Source of the DNA: Lachnospiraceae bacterium
Lineage (GTDB): Bacteria; Bacillota; Clostridia; Lachnospirales; Lachnospiraceae
Direction: 5' to 3'
DNA length: 44,778 bases
Assembly: GCA_017509985.1 (NCBI GenBank)
Contig: JAFWOE010000014.1
Coordinates: 1-44,778 of the forward strand
The notes beneath the pieces were generated by a model that searched no databases, was not told where the DNA came from, and worked only from the letters and a program-made list of their open reading frames with translations. Shown in pieces: positions 10,312-19,966 of this stretch. How positions within the stretch are numbered: the first letter of the stretch is position 1; every line of letters begins with the position of its first letter. The position numbers and the translations under genes are program-made.

Positions 10312-11510
10312 ACGTCACAGACCGCTTTTTGAAATATGTTTCTTTTGAAACTACCTCGGATGAAAACAGTGCATCCTGTCCTTCTTCCGAGAAGGAAAAG
10401 GTTTTGGGTGACTTTCTCCGGGAAGAACTTTCGGCGCTCGGGCTTTCGGACGTGCGTATGGATGGGGCCGGGTATGTTTATGCCCTGCTTCCCGGAACAG
10501 AAGGCTGCGATGCATCCCCGATCGGCCTGATCGCGCATATGGACACTTCCCCGGACGTTTCCGGAGCGGAAGTAAAGGCCAGGATCACGGCATATAACGG
10601 CGGCACGATCCCGCTGAATGAGAAGGCCGTTCTGGATCCTTCGGAGTTCCCGTCCCTGAAAAAGTATATCGGACAGGACCTGATCGTCACGGACGGCACG
10701 ACTCTTCTGGGAGCCGATGACAAGGCCGGCTTGGCGGAGATCGTTTCGGCCATGGAGTATCTTCTGGAGCATCCGGAGATCCGGCACGGAGATATTTATA
10801 TCGGCTTTACGCCGGATGAAGAGATCGGCCGGGGAGCCGACCGGTTTGATCTGGAACATTTTAAAGCGGAATATGCTTATACCGTGGACGGCGGCGCCCT
10901 CGGAGAACTGGAATATGAGAATTTTAATGCCGCCGCAGCGGAAATAAGGATCCGGGGCGTCAATATCCATCCCGGCGACGCGAAAGGAAAGATGAAAAAC
11001 GCGGTACTGATCGGCAGCCGTTTTATCAGCGCTCTTCCGGAGAACGAAACTCCGGCGGCAACGGAGGGATATGAAGGTTTCTATCATGTCCGGGAGTTTG
11101 AAGGAAACGAATCCGGAGCGGTGATCCGCCTGATCATCCGGGATCACAGCAGGGAGAAATTTGAAGAGAAAAAACAATTTGTCCTTTCTCTCTGCGAGAC
11201 GATCAACAGCGAATACGGTAAGGAAACGGCCGAGACTTCTGTTACGGACAGCTATTACAACATGAAAGAAAAGATCGAGCCGGTCATGTACATTATAGAT
11301 AAAGCGAAGAAGGCCATGAAAGAGGCCGGAGTGGAGCCGAAAACCGTGCCGATACGCGGCGGAACGGATGGAGCAAGGCTTTCCTATGAGGGACTGCCCT
11401 GCCCGAACCTTTCCACGGGAGGGGAAAACTTCCACAGTATCTATGAGTATATCCCGGTGCCTTCGCTTGAAAAGATGACAGAGGTCATCGTGAACCTGTG
11501 CAGGGAATGA
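10308..11510 (+). CDS. pepT: Peptidase T, tripeptide aminopeptidase
   Basis: A 400-residue M20B metallopeptidase that releases the N-terminal residue from tripeptides in the cytosol. Metal and catalytic signatures are LIAHMDTSPD (about 72-81, His plus catalytic Asp), LGADDKAGLAEI (bridging Asp, about 133-144), FTPDEEIG (general base Glu, about 166-173) and TVDGGALGELEYE. The C-terminal PIRGGTDGARLS and STGGENFHS (final His) are typical of PepT. Length matches the family. It overlaps the ApbC stop by 4 bases and the transporter start by 4 bases. Confidence 0.96.
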   Translation: MNVTDRFLKYVSFETTSDENSASCPSSEKEKVLGDFLREELSALGLSDVRMDGAGYVYALLPGTEGCDASPIGLIAHMDTSPDVSGAEVKARITAYNGGTIPLNEKAVLDPSEFPSLKKYIGQDLIVTDGTTLLGADDKAGLAEIVSAMEYLLEHPEIRHGDIYIGFTPDEEIGRGADRFDLEHFKAEYAYTVDGGALGELEYENFNAAAAEIRIRGVNIHPGDAKGKMKNAVLIGSRFISALPENETPAATEGYEGFYHVREFEGNESGAVIRLIIRDHSREKFEEKKQFVLSLCETINSEYGKETAETSVTDSYYNMKEKIEPVMYIIDKAKKAMKEAGVEPKTVPIRGGTDGARLSYEGLPCPNLSTGGENFHSIYEYIPVPSLEKMTEVIVNLCRE

Positions 11511-12430
11511 GCGGAGAGAAGAAAGGGAGACCCTGGCTGCTCCTGCTCACCGCGGTCATCTGGGGAACCGGATTTATCGCACAGCGCGCAGGATCCGTGA
11601 TTCCGTCATTTACCTTTACGGCATTGCGGAGCCTGATCGGTGCCCTGTTCCTGGTGCCTGTTATAAAAATCATGGACAGACACAGAGACCGGAAGCCGGA
11701 GACCGGCGGAAGGAAAACGCTTCTTGCAGGCGGAATGGCATGCGGGTTCTTCCTGTTTGCGGCATCGAACCTGCAGCAGTACGGGATCGAACTCGGATCT
11801 ACTGCCGGGAACGCGGGTTTTATTACCAGCTGCTATATACTGATCGTTCCGATCCTCGGGATCTTTCTGAAAAGGAAATGCAGCTGGAATGTCTGGGTAT
11901 CCGTAGCGGCCGCGCTGGCGGGGCTGTACCTTTTATGTATAGACGGACCGTTTGTTCTGCGGAAGGAGGATCTCTTCCTGTTTGCCTGCGCGTTCGTTTT
12001 TGCCCTGCATATTCTGTGCATTGATCATTTTACGGTACGGACAGACGGTGTGAAAATGGCTGCGCTGCAGTTCCTGTTCTGCGGGATACTGTCGTTAGCG
12101 GCTACAGCCTTTATCGATTACAGGATGGATTTCAACCGCTTTGCGGCCCTGATGCACAGCATTGTATCCACAGATGCATGGATCAGCATCCTGTATGCCG
12201 GGGCTGTCAGTTCCGGAATAGGATATACGCTCCAGATCGTCGGACAGAAGAATGTTAACCCGACGGTGGCATCGCTTCTGATGAGTCTGGAATCGGTGTT
12301 TTCGGTATTGTTCGGATGGCTCCTGCTTTCCGAAAAGATGACAAACAGAGAAATTCTCGGCTGCGGCATACTCTTTGCGGCTGTAGTATTTGCCCAGCTG
12401 AAGATTACTAATAAATCAAATACGTGCTGA
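11507..12430 (+). CDS. EamA/DMT-family permease
   Basis: About 307 residues with ten predicted membrane helices in two EamA repeats. The first repeat opens with LLLLTAVIWGTGFIAQR, typical of these exporters. The second lies at about 155-300 and ends VNPTVASLLMSLESVFSVLFGWLLLSE, also typical. Substrates in the family range from amino acids to metabolites; none can be assigned here. An upstream in-frame GTG at 11498 is possible, but the ATG at 11507 overlaps the pepT stop as ATGA, which fits coupled translation, so it is preferred. Confidence 0.9.
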   Translation: MSGEKKGRPWLLLLTAVIWGTGFIAQRAGSVIPSFTFTALRSLIGALFLVPVIKIMDRHRDRKPETGGRKTLLAGGMACGFFLFAASNLQQYGIELGSTAGNAGFITSCYILIVPILGIFLKRKCSWNVWVSVAAALAGLYLLCIDGPFVLRKEDLFLFACAFVFALHILCIDHFTVRTDGVKMAALQFLFCGILSLAATAFIDYRMDFNRFAALMHSIVSTDAWISILYAGAVSSGIGYTLQIVGQKNVNPTVASLLMSLESVFSVLFGWLLLSEKMTNREILGCGILFAAVVFAQLKITNKSNTC

Positions 12431-12464
12431 GATTAAAAAAGATTAAAATGGAGGAAATGGTAGT

Positions 12465-12803
12465 ATGACGATCAGTGAGAGAATCTTCCAGAGAATGGAA
12501 GAAAAGAAACTTACCCAGAAAGAATTTTCCCAGGCCACGGGGATTGCCCAGAGTACGATCTGCGACTGGAGAAGAAAAGGCACGAATCCTGCGTCCGATA
12601 AGATTATGATCATTTGTCATTGTCTTGACATGGACCCGGTGGACCTTCTTTCGGGAACGGAAAATCAGAAATTCATTCAGCCGGATTACCTTACGATTTC
12701 GAAGGATACGGAGGAGTATCGCCTGATCGAAGGCTTCCGGGAAATGGATCCGAGGGCAAAGGCCAGGCTGACCGGCTATCTGGATGCCCTGAAAGAAATG
12801 TGA
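12465..12803 (+). CDS. Small XRE-family HTH regulator
   Basis: A 112-residue protein. Residues 5-60 form a Cro/CI HTH (KKLTQKEFSQATGIAQSTIC then DWRRKGTNPASDKIM). The remaining 50 residues are a short acidic tail ending in a helical GYLDALKEM segment. GGAGG lies upstream of the ATG. It is 34 bases behind the transporter and is followed by a terminator, so it is likely the last gene of that transcript. Target and ligand are unknown. Confidence 0.88.
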   Translation: MTISERIFQRMEEKKLTQKEFSQATGIAQSTICDWRRKGTNPASDKIMIICHCLDMDPVDLLSGTENQKFIQPDYLTISKDTEEYRLIEGFREMDPRAKARLTGYLDALKEM

Positions 12804-12830
12804 AGACAGAGCTGTTTGAAAGCTGGCATG

Positions 12831-12867
12831 CATCCCTGCTGTACAAGTGCGGCAGGGATGTATTTTT
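12831..12867 (+). terminator. Rho-independent terminator after the XRE gene
   Basis: CATCCCTGC at 12831-12839 pairs perfectly with GCAGGGATG at 12852-12860 and is followed by TATTTTTG. Confidence 0.8.
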
Positions 12868-12922
12868 GCTTTCCGGGAGGAACAAACGAACTGAATAATT
12901 GTGCAATCGGCACAAAAATCTT

Positions 12923-12951
12923 TTGACATCTTTGTTGGTAAAATATATATT
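12923..12951 (+). promoter_or_regulatory. Near-consensus promoter of the PucR regulator gene
   Basis: TTGACA at 12923-12928 and TATATT at 12946-12951, with a 17-base spacer, and an AT-rich leader of about 35 bases before the ATG at 12993. Confidence 0.75.
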
Positions 12952-12992
12952 TAATATAGAACATTTTTGTATGCGAATGAAAGGAGAATCAT

Positions 12993-14612
12993 ATGAAGCT
13001 TTCCGGTGCCGTGCTGGTTCGCCCTTATTTTGACGACAGCGTATTGAACCAGGATCTCCCGCTGCTTGATGCGGAGTTTACCAGTGTTTCTCCGGTCGTG
13101 CTGTCATCCGGCAAAACAGACAGCAGCAAGCTTTATGTCTGTGATGCGGCGACCGCTTTGAAACACGCTCCGGACAATCCGGGCACTTTCTTTCTGGCTG
13201 TTTCCGGAAAGAAGGAAAGCGGAAGGTTCCCGGAGAATATCATGCTGCTGGAGACAGAACTGACAGCAGAAGAGGTCTATACCGATATAGATGATTATTT
13301 TCACCGTGTACAGGACTGGGTCGAAAACATGCGGATCGCCGTAACCTACGGCGCCAGCCTTCAGGAGCTGGTCGATATGAGCGAGGAGATCATCGGCCAG
13401 TATATCGCAATCAGCGACTATGCTTTCCGGCTGATCGCTTATACTAAAAACATTAAAAACGATGATGAGATAAGCGCTTATCTGAGAGAACACGGGGTGC
13501 ATTCGGATGAGACGATCGAAAAATTTAAAAGCTTCGGACTGACGGATCTCTGGAACAAATATGAGTTTTACGCGGAGGATAAGCATGACCTTCTGCAGTA
13601 TGCCACGGCGGGGTTTGTGTATCGGTTCGGGAACACTTATTTCAATCATGCGGTCATGACGATGAATACGGCGTATATCCGCAAGGATTCGGTTTATCTT
13701 TTCCGGATCTTCGGCGAATGCATCAAGCCGATCGTCAGCAGGGACTGGGAGAAGGAAGAACTCTTCACACATATGTATGACAGCCTGCTGGCGGAGCTCA
13801 TCCGGGATAATCAGCTGTCCAGAGAGACCATCCGGATCCGGGCAGGGTACTCCAAGGTGCCGTACACCGGCAGGTTTCTTCTGTTTGTCATCCCGATCAT
13901 CCGAGGCTCCGGCTATTCGATCAGCAGGGTAGGAAACGAACTTCACTGCATCAATCCGAATTCTTACGTTTCGCTGGTGGACAGCGAACTGCTGCTTCTC
14001 GAGTGTTTTAACGAAAAGGATTTTGAGGAACGATCCGCAAAAGTGATCCGTGAGATCTCGCGTGTTCTGGATGAAAACTCCCTTGTCGGCGGCGGCGGCA
14101 GCCTGTTTACAGAGCTTTATAATATGAGTGCCGCGTATCTTCAGGCAAAACGTGCGATCGATACGCAGATGCAGCTGGGAAGAAGCGAATGCGATCTGAA
14201 GGACTGCTGCGTGCTTCAGGAGTGCTTTATGGGACAGCACAAGAGCCTGATCCTGTTTGATGATGTGTTTGAATACTGTTTCTGTGATTATTCGGCTGAA
14301 AAATTTGAAATGCTGACCAAGAGCCGGTATTTTAAAGCCCTCAAAGCACTTCACGATTATGATATCCAGCACCGAATGAACAATCTTCAGCTTTTGAGAG
14401 TCTATCTTGAGAATGAAAGAAGGATCAGTGAGACGGCCGTCCGGATGCATATGCACAGAAATAACGTGACGTACCGTCTGCAGAAAATCAAAGAGCTGAC
14501 CGGGCTGGACCTGGACAGCGCCAACGAGAGACTGAGGATACTCATTACCTATTCGATGCTCAATCAGACGGATGACATCGCCGAGGCCTTTAAACGGCCG
14601 GGGGATGAATAA
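12993..14612 (+). CDS. PucR/CdaR-family transcriptional regulator
   Basis: A 539-residue protein whose C-terminus (about 470-530) is the PucR helix-turn-helix: ENERRISETAVRMHMHRNN followed by VTYRLQKIKELTGLDL. The centre carries a GGDEF-related but non-catalytic CdaR-like segment (YNMSAAYLQAKRAI). The N-terminal 270 residues are a sensory region without a motif I recognise. PucR proteins usually activate purine, amino acid or sugar-acid catabolism genes, often next to themselves. Here the next gene is an envelope protein, so the target is unclear. GAAAGGAG supports the start. It has a strong promoter of its own. Confidence 0.88.
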   Translation: MKLSGAVLVRPYFDDSVLNQDLPLLDAEFTSVSPVVLSSGKTDSSKLYVCDAATALKHAPDNPGTFFLAVSGKKESGRFPENIMLLETELTAEEVYTDIDDYFHRVQDWVENMRIAVTYGASLQELVDMSEEIIGQYIAISDYAFRLIAYTKNIKNDDEISAYLREHGVHSDETIEKFKSFGLTDLWNKYEFYAEDKHDLLQYATAGFVYRFGNTYFNHAVMTMNTAYIRKDSVYLFRIFGECIKPIVSRDWEKEELFTHMYDSLLAELIRDNQLSRETIRIRAGYSKVPYTGRFLLFVIPIIRGSGYSISRVGNELHCINPNSYVSLVDSELLLLECFNEKDFEERSAKVIREISRVLDENSLVGGGGSLFTELYNMSAAYLQAKRAIDTQMQLGRSECDLKDCCVLQECFMGQHKSLILFDDVFEYCFCDYSAEKFEMLTKSRYFKALKALHDYDIQHRMNNLQLLRVYLENERRISETAVRMHMHRNNVTYRLQKIKELTGLDLDSANERLRILITYSMLNQTDDIAEAFKRPGDE

Positions 14613-14706
14613 GGATCCGCCTGAATCTTTCCGGTGCTGTAAGCACATTGCCAAAAAACACGGGGTATCGCAGAATTTGCTTTTTTTCTTTGATTGATAT
14701 ATAATT

Positions 14707-14734
14707 TTCACATTTCTGTTTTATATAGTATAAT
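14707..14734 (+). promoter_or_regulatory. Promoter of the LCP/dehydratase envelope genes
   Basis: TTCACA at 14707-14712 and a perfect TATAAT at 14729-14734 with a 16-base spacer. The 191-base gap 14613-14803 is AT-rich and shows no clear terminator for the PucR gene. Confidence 0.6.
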
Positions 14735-14803
14735 TGTAAAGATAAACAGAACTGTTTTTCGGCAGGTACAGCCTGCATTATATATGGAATCGGGAGGAAT
14801 GGA

Positions 14804-16351
14804 ATGAGTTCCGGATACAACAACAGTAATAAAGGCGGTGCGCTTGTACTGATTGCCAGGATACTTCTTGTCGTGGAGGCTGCGGCACTGGCATTGATGT
14901 GCCTGAACGTCAGCAGCATCCTGCCTATGAGGCGGCTGGGGATCATTATCGGTATCTGCGTTCTGGTGATCGCACTGCAGATCGTTATGGTTGCAGGAGG
15001 CAGACGGTATAAAGGAAGAAGTATTGCAAGCATTCTGCTGAGTATCGCGCTTTGCGTGGTCTCGGTCCTGGTGATGATGTTCATGCGGAACATCCACACC
15101 AGTCTGGAACAGATCTCCGAAACTACCCGTCAGGAAAATAAGGTCGTCAGCACGCAGACGATCAATGTCTATGTTCGTAAAGCCGACGGGCTCAAGCTGA
15201 TGACAGAGCTTGCCGGAAGGAATATCGGGATTCTCGAAGCTCAGGATACCAGGAATACCGATTTGGCGCTGAATCAGCTGGAAGCAGAACTGGGGGAACC
15301 TGTTCAAACGGTAGGCTTTCCGGGAATCCTCCTGATCCTTAAAGGACTGGAAAACGGTGAAGCGGATGCGATCCTGGTGAACTCGATGTTTGCGTCGGCG
15401 CTGACGGAAAATGACCCGGCATTCCTGGAATGGGCCGAACTGCTCGGGACGATCGATATAACCAAAGAACAGCCGGTCGATGAAACCGAAGAAGTGGACA
15501 CACCCGTCAAAACGACCACTGTCAAACCGGTCGAAAATGTGGCGAATAACGCCTTCCTGATTTATCTTACCGGTATGGATACGATATCATTCGAAGGTGT
15601 TTCCGAACTGGGAAATTCAGATGTGAATATGATCGCTGCGGTCAATCCGACGACGAAGCAGATCCTTCTGGTCAATATCCCGAGAGATTATTACTGGTAT
15701 CTGTGGGGAGATGAAAGCTATCCGGATAAGATCACGCACAGCGGTTATTATGGGGTAGACTGCAGCATTGAAACGATGAGCACCCTGTTTGATATGGATA
15801 TCAACTATTATGTGAAAGTTGGTTATTCATCGGTCGTTAATATTGTAGATGCGATCGGCGGGATCACCGTCTGGTCCGACTATGAGTTCGAACAGGATGG
15901 GGTTTACATTAATGTCGGAGAGAACTATCTCGACGGCTATTCCGCACTGCAGTTTGCCAGACAGCGTTACAGCCTTCCGGGAGGAGACCGTGCAAGAGGA
16001 GTCAATCAGCAGACCGTGATCAAGGCTATTTTTGAGAAGGTCACATCCGCGGAAATGCTTCCGAGGTTCAGTGAAGTCCTTTCGATCATTACGTCAAACG
16101 TTATTACAAGCCTCCCGCCGGAGGACCTTGAAAAGATCATGAAGATGACGCTCGACGGCACTTCGGGCTGGAATATCCAGTCCTGTCAGGTAGACGGAGC
16201 CGGATCTTGGGGTTACTGTTTTTCCCTTGGAGATGAAAATGATATCATGATCCCGGACTGGGATACGGTGGAGACTGCAAAGGGCCTGCTGACGGCAGTA
16301 CTGAACGGGGAGTATATAGAATTAACACAGGAAGATGAGTGGGAAGAATAA
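14804..16351 (+). CDS. LytR-CpsA-Psr (LCP) family membrane protein
   Basis: A 515-residue protein. Three hydrophobic helices in the first 95 residues anchor it. Residues 120-225 look like a periplasmic-binding-type segment (LAGRNIGILEAQDTR to ADAILVNSMF), an addition often seen in clostridial LCP proteins. The LCP catalytic domain spans about 248-410, with NIPRDYYWYL, KITHSGYYG and ALQFARQRYSLPGGDRARG carrying the conserved Arg/Asp residues. LCP enzymes transfer undecaprenyl-phosphate-linked glycopolymers to peptidoglycan outside the membrane. GGGAGG lies upstream of the ATG. Its last 17 bases overlap the following dehydratase gene, which suggests joint function in envelope glycopolymer assembly. 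Confidence 0.92.
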   Translation: MSSGYNNSNKGGALVLIARILLVVEAAALALMCLNVSSILPMRRLGIIIGICVLVIALQIVMVAGGRRYKGRSIASILLSIALCVVSVLVMMFMRNIHTSLEQISETTRQENKVVSTQTINVYVRKADGLKLMTELAGRNIGILEAQDTRNTDLALNQLEAELGEPVQTVGFPGILLILKGLENGEADAILVNSMFASALTENDPAFLEWAELLGTIDITKEQPVDETEEVDTPVKTTTVKPVENVANNAFLIYLTGMDTISFEGVSELGNSDVNMIAAVNPTTKQILLVNIPRDYYWYLWGDESYPDKITHSGYYGVDCSIETMSTLFDMDINYYVKVGYSSVVNIVDAIGGITVWSDYEFEQDGVYINVGENYLDGYSALQFARQRYSLPGGDRARGVNQQTVIKAIFEKVTSAEMLPRFSEVLSIITSNVITSLPPEDLEKIMKMTLDGTSGWNIQSCQVDGAGSWGYCFSLGDENDIMIPDWDTVETAKGLLTAVLNGEYIELTQEDEWEE

Positions 16352-18320
16352 AAAAGTCAAACAGTGGCATACGGGATTCCAGCACTGGCAGTTTATCAAT
16401 ATTTTCCTCGTAATATATGATATTATTGCCATCGCTTTTTCATATTTTTTCGCGCTGTGGATACGGTTCGACGGACAGTATTCTCATATTTCGGAAATGT
16501 ATTTAAAAGCATATGTGCATTATATCCCGATCCATATCGCGGTCTGTCTTATCGTTTTTGCCCTTATGAAGATGTACAGGACCATCTGGCGCTATGCCAG
16601 CGTGGATGCGGCAACAAGGGTCACAGCTGCGACACTGATCACCGGAGCGACTCATGTTGTCGGGATAACGCTTCTTTTCTGCAGGATGCCGATCTCTTAT
16701 TATGTCGGAGGCATTGTAGCCCAGTATGTCCTGACGCTGGGGATCCGTTTCGCATACCGGTTTGTAAACATTGTCAAGAGCAACCGGGTCAAGAGAGAAG
16801 ACAGCAATGGTTCTCTGGAAGGAGAAGAAGCTTCGAGGATCATGATCATTGGTGCGGGCAGCGGGGGACAGACGATCCTGCGGGAGATCAAAAAGAGCAG
16901 CCAGATCAACGCGGTCGTCAAATGTTTTATTGATGACAACCCGAACAAGTGGAACCGCTATCTGGACGATGTGCCGATCGCGGGCGGCCGGGAAACGATC
17001 CAGGAGAACGTCAGAAAGTATAATATCGACCGGATCATTTTTGCCATTCCGACGATCGACAGTCAGGATAAGAAAGAGATCCTGAACATCTGCAGCGACA
17101 CAGGCTGCAAACTCCAGATGGTTCCCGGCATTTATCAGCTGGTAAACGAAGAACTGAGCATCAATACCATCAAAGACGTTAATGTGGAGGACCTTCTGGG
17201 CAGGGATCCGATCGTTGTCGATACACAGCAGATCCTGGATGATTTAAGCGAGCAGGTCATCCTTGTAACCGGCGGCGGCGGTTCGATCGGAAGCGAGCTC
17301 TGCCGGCAGATCGCCTCGCATAATCCCAGAAGGCTGATTATTTTTGATATTTATGAAAACAATCTGTATGAGATCCAGCAGGAACTGAAACGGAATGTCC
17401 CGAATCTCGAACTGGAAGCGATTGTTGGTTCGGTGCGCGACAGCAAAAGACTGAAACAGGTCTTTTCACTTTACCGGCCGAATGTTGTTTTCCACGCAGC
17501 GGCACATAAACATGTGCCTTTGATGGAGGCCAGTCCCTGGGAGGCGATCAAGAACAATGCGATCGGTACGTACAAAACGGCTTTTGCCGCCATGACACAC
17601 GGCACAAGGAAGTTCGTGCTGATCTCTACGGACAAGGCTGTTAATCCGACCAATATTATGGGCGCGAGCAAAAGACTGTGCGAGATGATCATTCAGACTT
17701 TTGCATGCAAAATTTCCTCCGGAAAAGCGGAGGATCTCAAGGAACTGAAGATCCATGAGGAAGGGGACGACCTTTTCAGCGGAGAACACCAGTATGCGAA
17801 TACCAAATTTGCCGCGGTGCGTTTTGGAAACGTGCTCGGCAGCAACGGCTCGGTCATCCCGCTTTTCCGCAAGCAGATCGAAGCCGGCGGTCCGGTCACC
17901 GTTACGCATCCGAATATCACCCGGTTCTTCATGACGATTCCCGAGGCGGTCAGCCTGGTGCTTCAGGCCAGCGCCTATGCCAGGAGCGGGGAGATCTTTG
18001 TCCTGGATATGGGTGAGCCGGTAAAGATCGATACGCTGGCGAGAAAACTGATCCGTCTTTCCGGGTTTACGCCGGATGTGGATATGAAGATCCAGTACGT
18101 AGGCTTAAGACCCGGAGAGAAAATGTACGAAGAAAAGCTCATGGACGAAGAAGGAATGACCATGACGCCGAACAAACTCATCTACATCGGGCATCCGCTT
18201 GAATTTGATGAGAATAAATTTATCAATGATCTGAGCGTTCTTATGAAGGCGGCATATGATCAGGATCCCGATATCAAACGGATGGTAGCGGATGTTGTAA
18301 ACACATATACGCCGGAATAA
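16335..18320 (+). CDS. Membrane nucleoside-diphosphate-sugar 4,6-dehydratase (FlaA1/CapD/PglF type)
   Basis: A 661-residue protein with four N-terminal membrane helices (about 20-140). A CoA-binding-like Rossmann domain follows (IMIIGAGSGGQTILRE, about 162-177), then the SDR dehydratase domain (about 295-600) with VTGGGGSIGSELCRQ as NAD site. The family's dehydratase signature is HAAAHKHVPLME, and STDKAVNPTNIMGASK supplies the catalytic Ser/Thr, Asp and Lys; this family typically has Met in place of the SDR Tyr. Relatives make UDP-4-keto-6-deoxy sugars from UDP-GlcNAc for capsule or glycoprotein glycans. It overlaps the LCP gene by 17 bases. No glycosyltransferases lie in the window, so the polymer is unknown. 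Confidence 0.92.
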   Translation: MSGKNKKVKQWHTGFQHWQFINIFLVIYDIIAIAFSYFFALWIRFDGQYSHISEMYLKAYVHYIPIHIAVCLIVFALMKMYRTIWRYASVDAATRVTAATLITGATHVVGITLLFCRMPISYYVGGIVAQYVLTLGIRFAYRFVNIVKSNRVKREDSNGSLEGEEASRIMIIGAGSGGQTILREIKKSSQINAVVKCFIDDNPNKWNRYLDDVPIAGGRETIQENVRKYNIDRIIFAIPTIDSQDKKEILNICSDTGCKLQMVPGIYQLVNEELSINTIKDVNVEDLLGRDPIVVDTQQILDDLSEQVILVTGGGGSIGSELCRQIASHNPRRLIIFDIYENNLYEIQQELKRNVPNLELEAIVGSVRDSKRLKQVFSLYRPNVVFHAAAHKHVPLMEASPWEAIKNNAIGTYKTAFAAMTHGTRKFVLISTDKAVNPTNIMGASKRLCEMIIQTFACKISSGKAEDLKELKIHEEGDDLFSGEHQYANTKFAAVRFGNVLGSNGSVIPLFRKQIEAGGPVTVTHPNITRFFMTIPEAVSLVLQASAYARSGEIFVLDMGEPVKIDTLARKLIRLSGFTPDVDMKIQYVGLRPGEKMYEEKLMDEEGMTMTPNKLIYIGHPLEFDENKFINDLSVLMKAAYDQDPDIKRMVADVVNTYTPE

Positions 18321-18346
18321 CACGGAACAGTAAGACAGGTGACAAA

Positions 18347-19960
18347 ATGAAAAGACACGATGACGAAAGATTTTACATGACAACAGCAATCGCCTATACT
18401 TCGGGGAAACCCCATATAGGCAATACATATGAAGCGATCCTGGCGGACTCCATTGCCCGCTTCCGCAGGATGCAGGGCTATGATGTTTTTTTCCAGACCG
18501 GGACCGACGAGCACGGTCAGAAGATCGAAGACCGGGCCGGCGCAGCCGGAAAGACACCCAAGCAGTATGTGGACGAGATCTCCGGGACAGTACGCGAAGT
18601 GTGGGACTGCATGAACGTTTCCTATGATAAATTCATAAGGACCACGGATCCGGACCACATGGAGAGAGTCCAGAAGATCTTCAAAAAGATGCATGCAAAG
18701 GGTGATATCTATAAAGATTATTACGAAGGCATGTACTGTAAGGAATGCGAGGCTTTCTATACTCCTTCGCAGATCGAAGACGGGAAATGTCCGGACTGCG
18801 GCAGCGAAGTGCATCCTGCAAAGGAGGAGGCTTACTTCTTCCGCATGAGCAAATATGCCGACCGGCTGATCGAGCACATCAATACGCATCCGGAATTCAT
18901 CCAGCCGGTATCCAGAAAGAATGAAATGATGAATAATTTCCTTCTTCCGGGCCTGCAGGATCTGTGCGTTTCCAGAACCTCCTTCAAGTGGGGCATTCCA
19001 GTGGATTTCGATCCGGGCCACGTTGTCTATGTCTGGCTGGATGCGCTTTCAAACTATATTACCGGTATCGGCTTTGACGCCGAAGGAAATTCCACGGAGC
19101 AGTATAAAAAGCTCTGGCCGGCGGACCTTCATCTGGTAGGCAAGGATATTATCCGTTTCCATACGATCTACTGGCCGATCTTTCTGATGTCCCTGGATCA
19201 GGAACTGCCGAAGCAGGTATTCGGACATCCCTGGCTGCTCCAGGGCGAGTCCAAGATGAGCAAATCCAGAGGAAACGTTCTTTATGCGGATGATCTGGCA
19301 GGGATCTTCGGCGTGGATGCGGTGCGTTATTTTGTGCTTCACGAAATGCCTTTTGAAAACGACGGGACCATTACCTGGGAACTCATGACGGAAAGAGTCA
19401 ATTCGGATCTGGCAAACATTCTCGGAAACCTTGTGAACCGTACGATCTCCATGTCGAATAAATACTTCGGCGGGATCGTGGAAGACAAAGGCGTATATGA
19501 GGAAGTTGACGGGGACCTGAAAACGGTCGTCACGGGAACGGCTCCCGCGGTCGAAGAAAAGATGCAGCATTTAAGGGCTGCCGATGCCATCACGGATATA
19601 TTCAACCTGTTCCGCCGCTGCAATAAATACATCGACGAGACGACACCGTGGATCCTTGCCAAGGAAGAAGATAAAAAAGACCGGCTTGCGACCGTACTGT
19701 ACAACCTTACGGAAAGTATTATCATCGGCGCGACGCTGCTGGAACCCTTCATGCCCGAAACGACCGGGAAGATCTTAAAGCAGCTGAATGCAGTACCCCG
19801 TGATTATAAGGATCTGGACACTTTCGGACTTCTTGAGAACGGGACAAAAGTCGTGGAGAAGACCGAGATCCTGTTTGCGCGCCTGGACGTAAATGAAGTT
19901 CTGGAAAAGGCAGAAGAATTAAGGCAGAAACAGCTGGCTGCCCTTGGCATAAAGGAATAA
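18347..19960 (+). CDS. metG: Methionyl-tRNA synthetase, short form
   Basis: A 537-residue class I enzyme. Motifs are SGKPHIGN (HIGH, about 19-26), a zinc knuckle formed by CKEC (about 131) and CPDC (about 148), and ESKMSKSRGN with KMSKS near 303. The anticodon-binding helical domain occupies about 390-530. The C-terminal EMAP/Trbp111-like tRNA-binding domain, present in many Firmicute enzymes of about 640-660 residues, is absent, so the protein stops at LAALGIKE. It is followed 6 bases later by tatD, a classic neighbour of metG in Firmicutes. No T-box leader is visible; it appears to be read from upstream. Confidence 0.97.
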   Translation: MKRHDDERFYMTTAIAYTSGKPHIGNTYEAILADSIARFRRMQGYDVFFQTGTDEHGQKIEDRAGAAGKTPKQYVDEISGTVREVWDCMNVSYDKFIRTTDPDHMERVQKIFKKMHAKGDIYKDYYEGMYCKECEAFYTPSQIEDGKCPDCGSEVHPAKEEAYFFRMSKYADRLIEHINTHPEFIQPVSRKNEMMNNFLLPGLQDLCVSRTSFKWGIPVDFDPGHVVYVWLDALSNYITGIGFDAEGNSTEQYKKLWPADLHLVGKDIIRFHTIYWPIFLMSLDQELPKQVFGHPWLLQGESKMSKSRGNVLYADDLAGIFGVDAVRYFVLHEMPFENDGTITWELMTERVNSDLANILGNLVNRTISMSNKYFGGIVEDKGVYEEVDGDLKTVVTGTAPAVEEKMQHLRAADAITDIFNLFRRCNKYIDETTPWILAKEEDKKDRLATVLYNLTESIIIGATLLEPFMPETTGKILKQLNAVPRDYKDLDTFGLLENGTKVVEKTEILFARLDVNEVLEKAEELRQKQLAALGIKE

Positions 19961-19966
19961 CGGCTG

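Noticed and set aside
18321-18346. Possible T-box riboswitch ahead of metG
   Set aside because: Only 26 bases separate metG from the upstream gene and no T-box motif or antiterminator is present.
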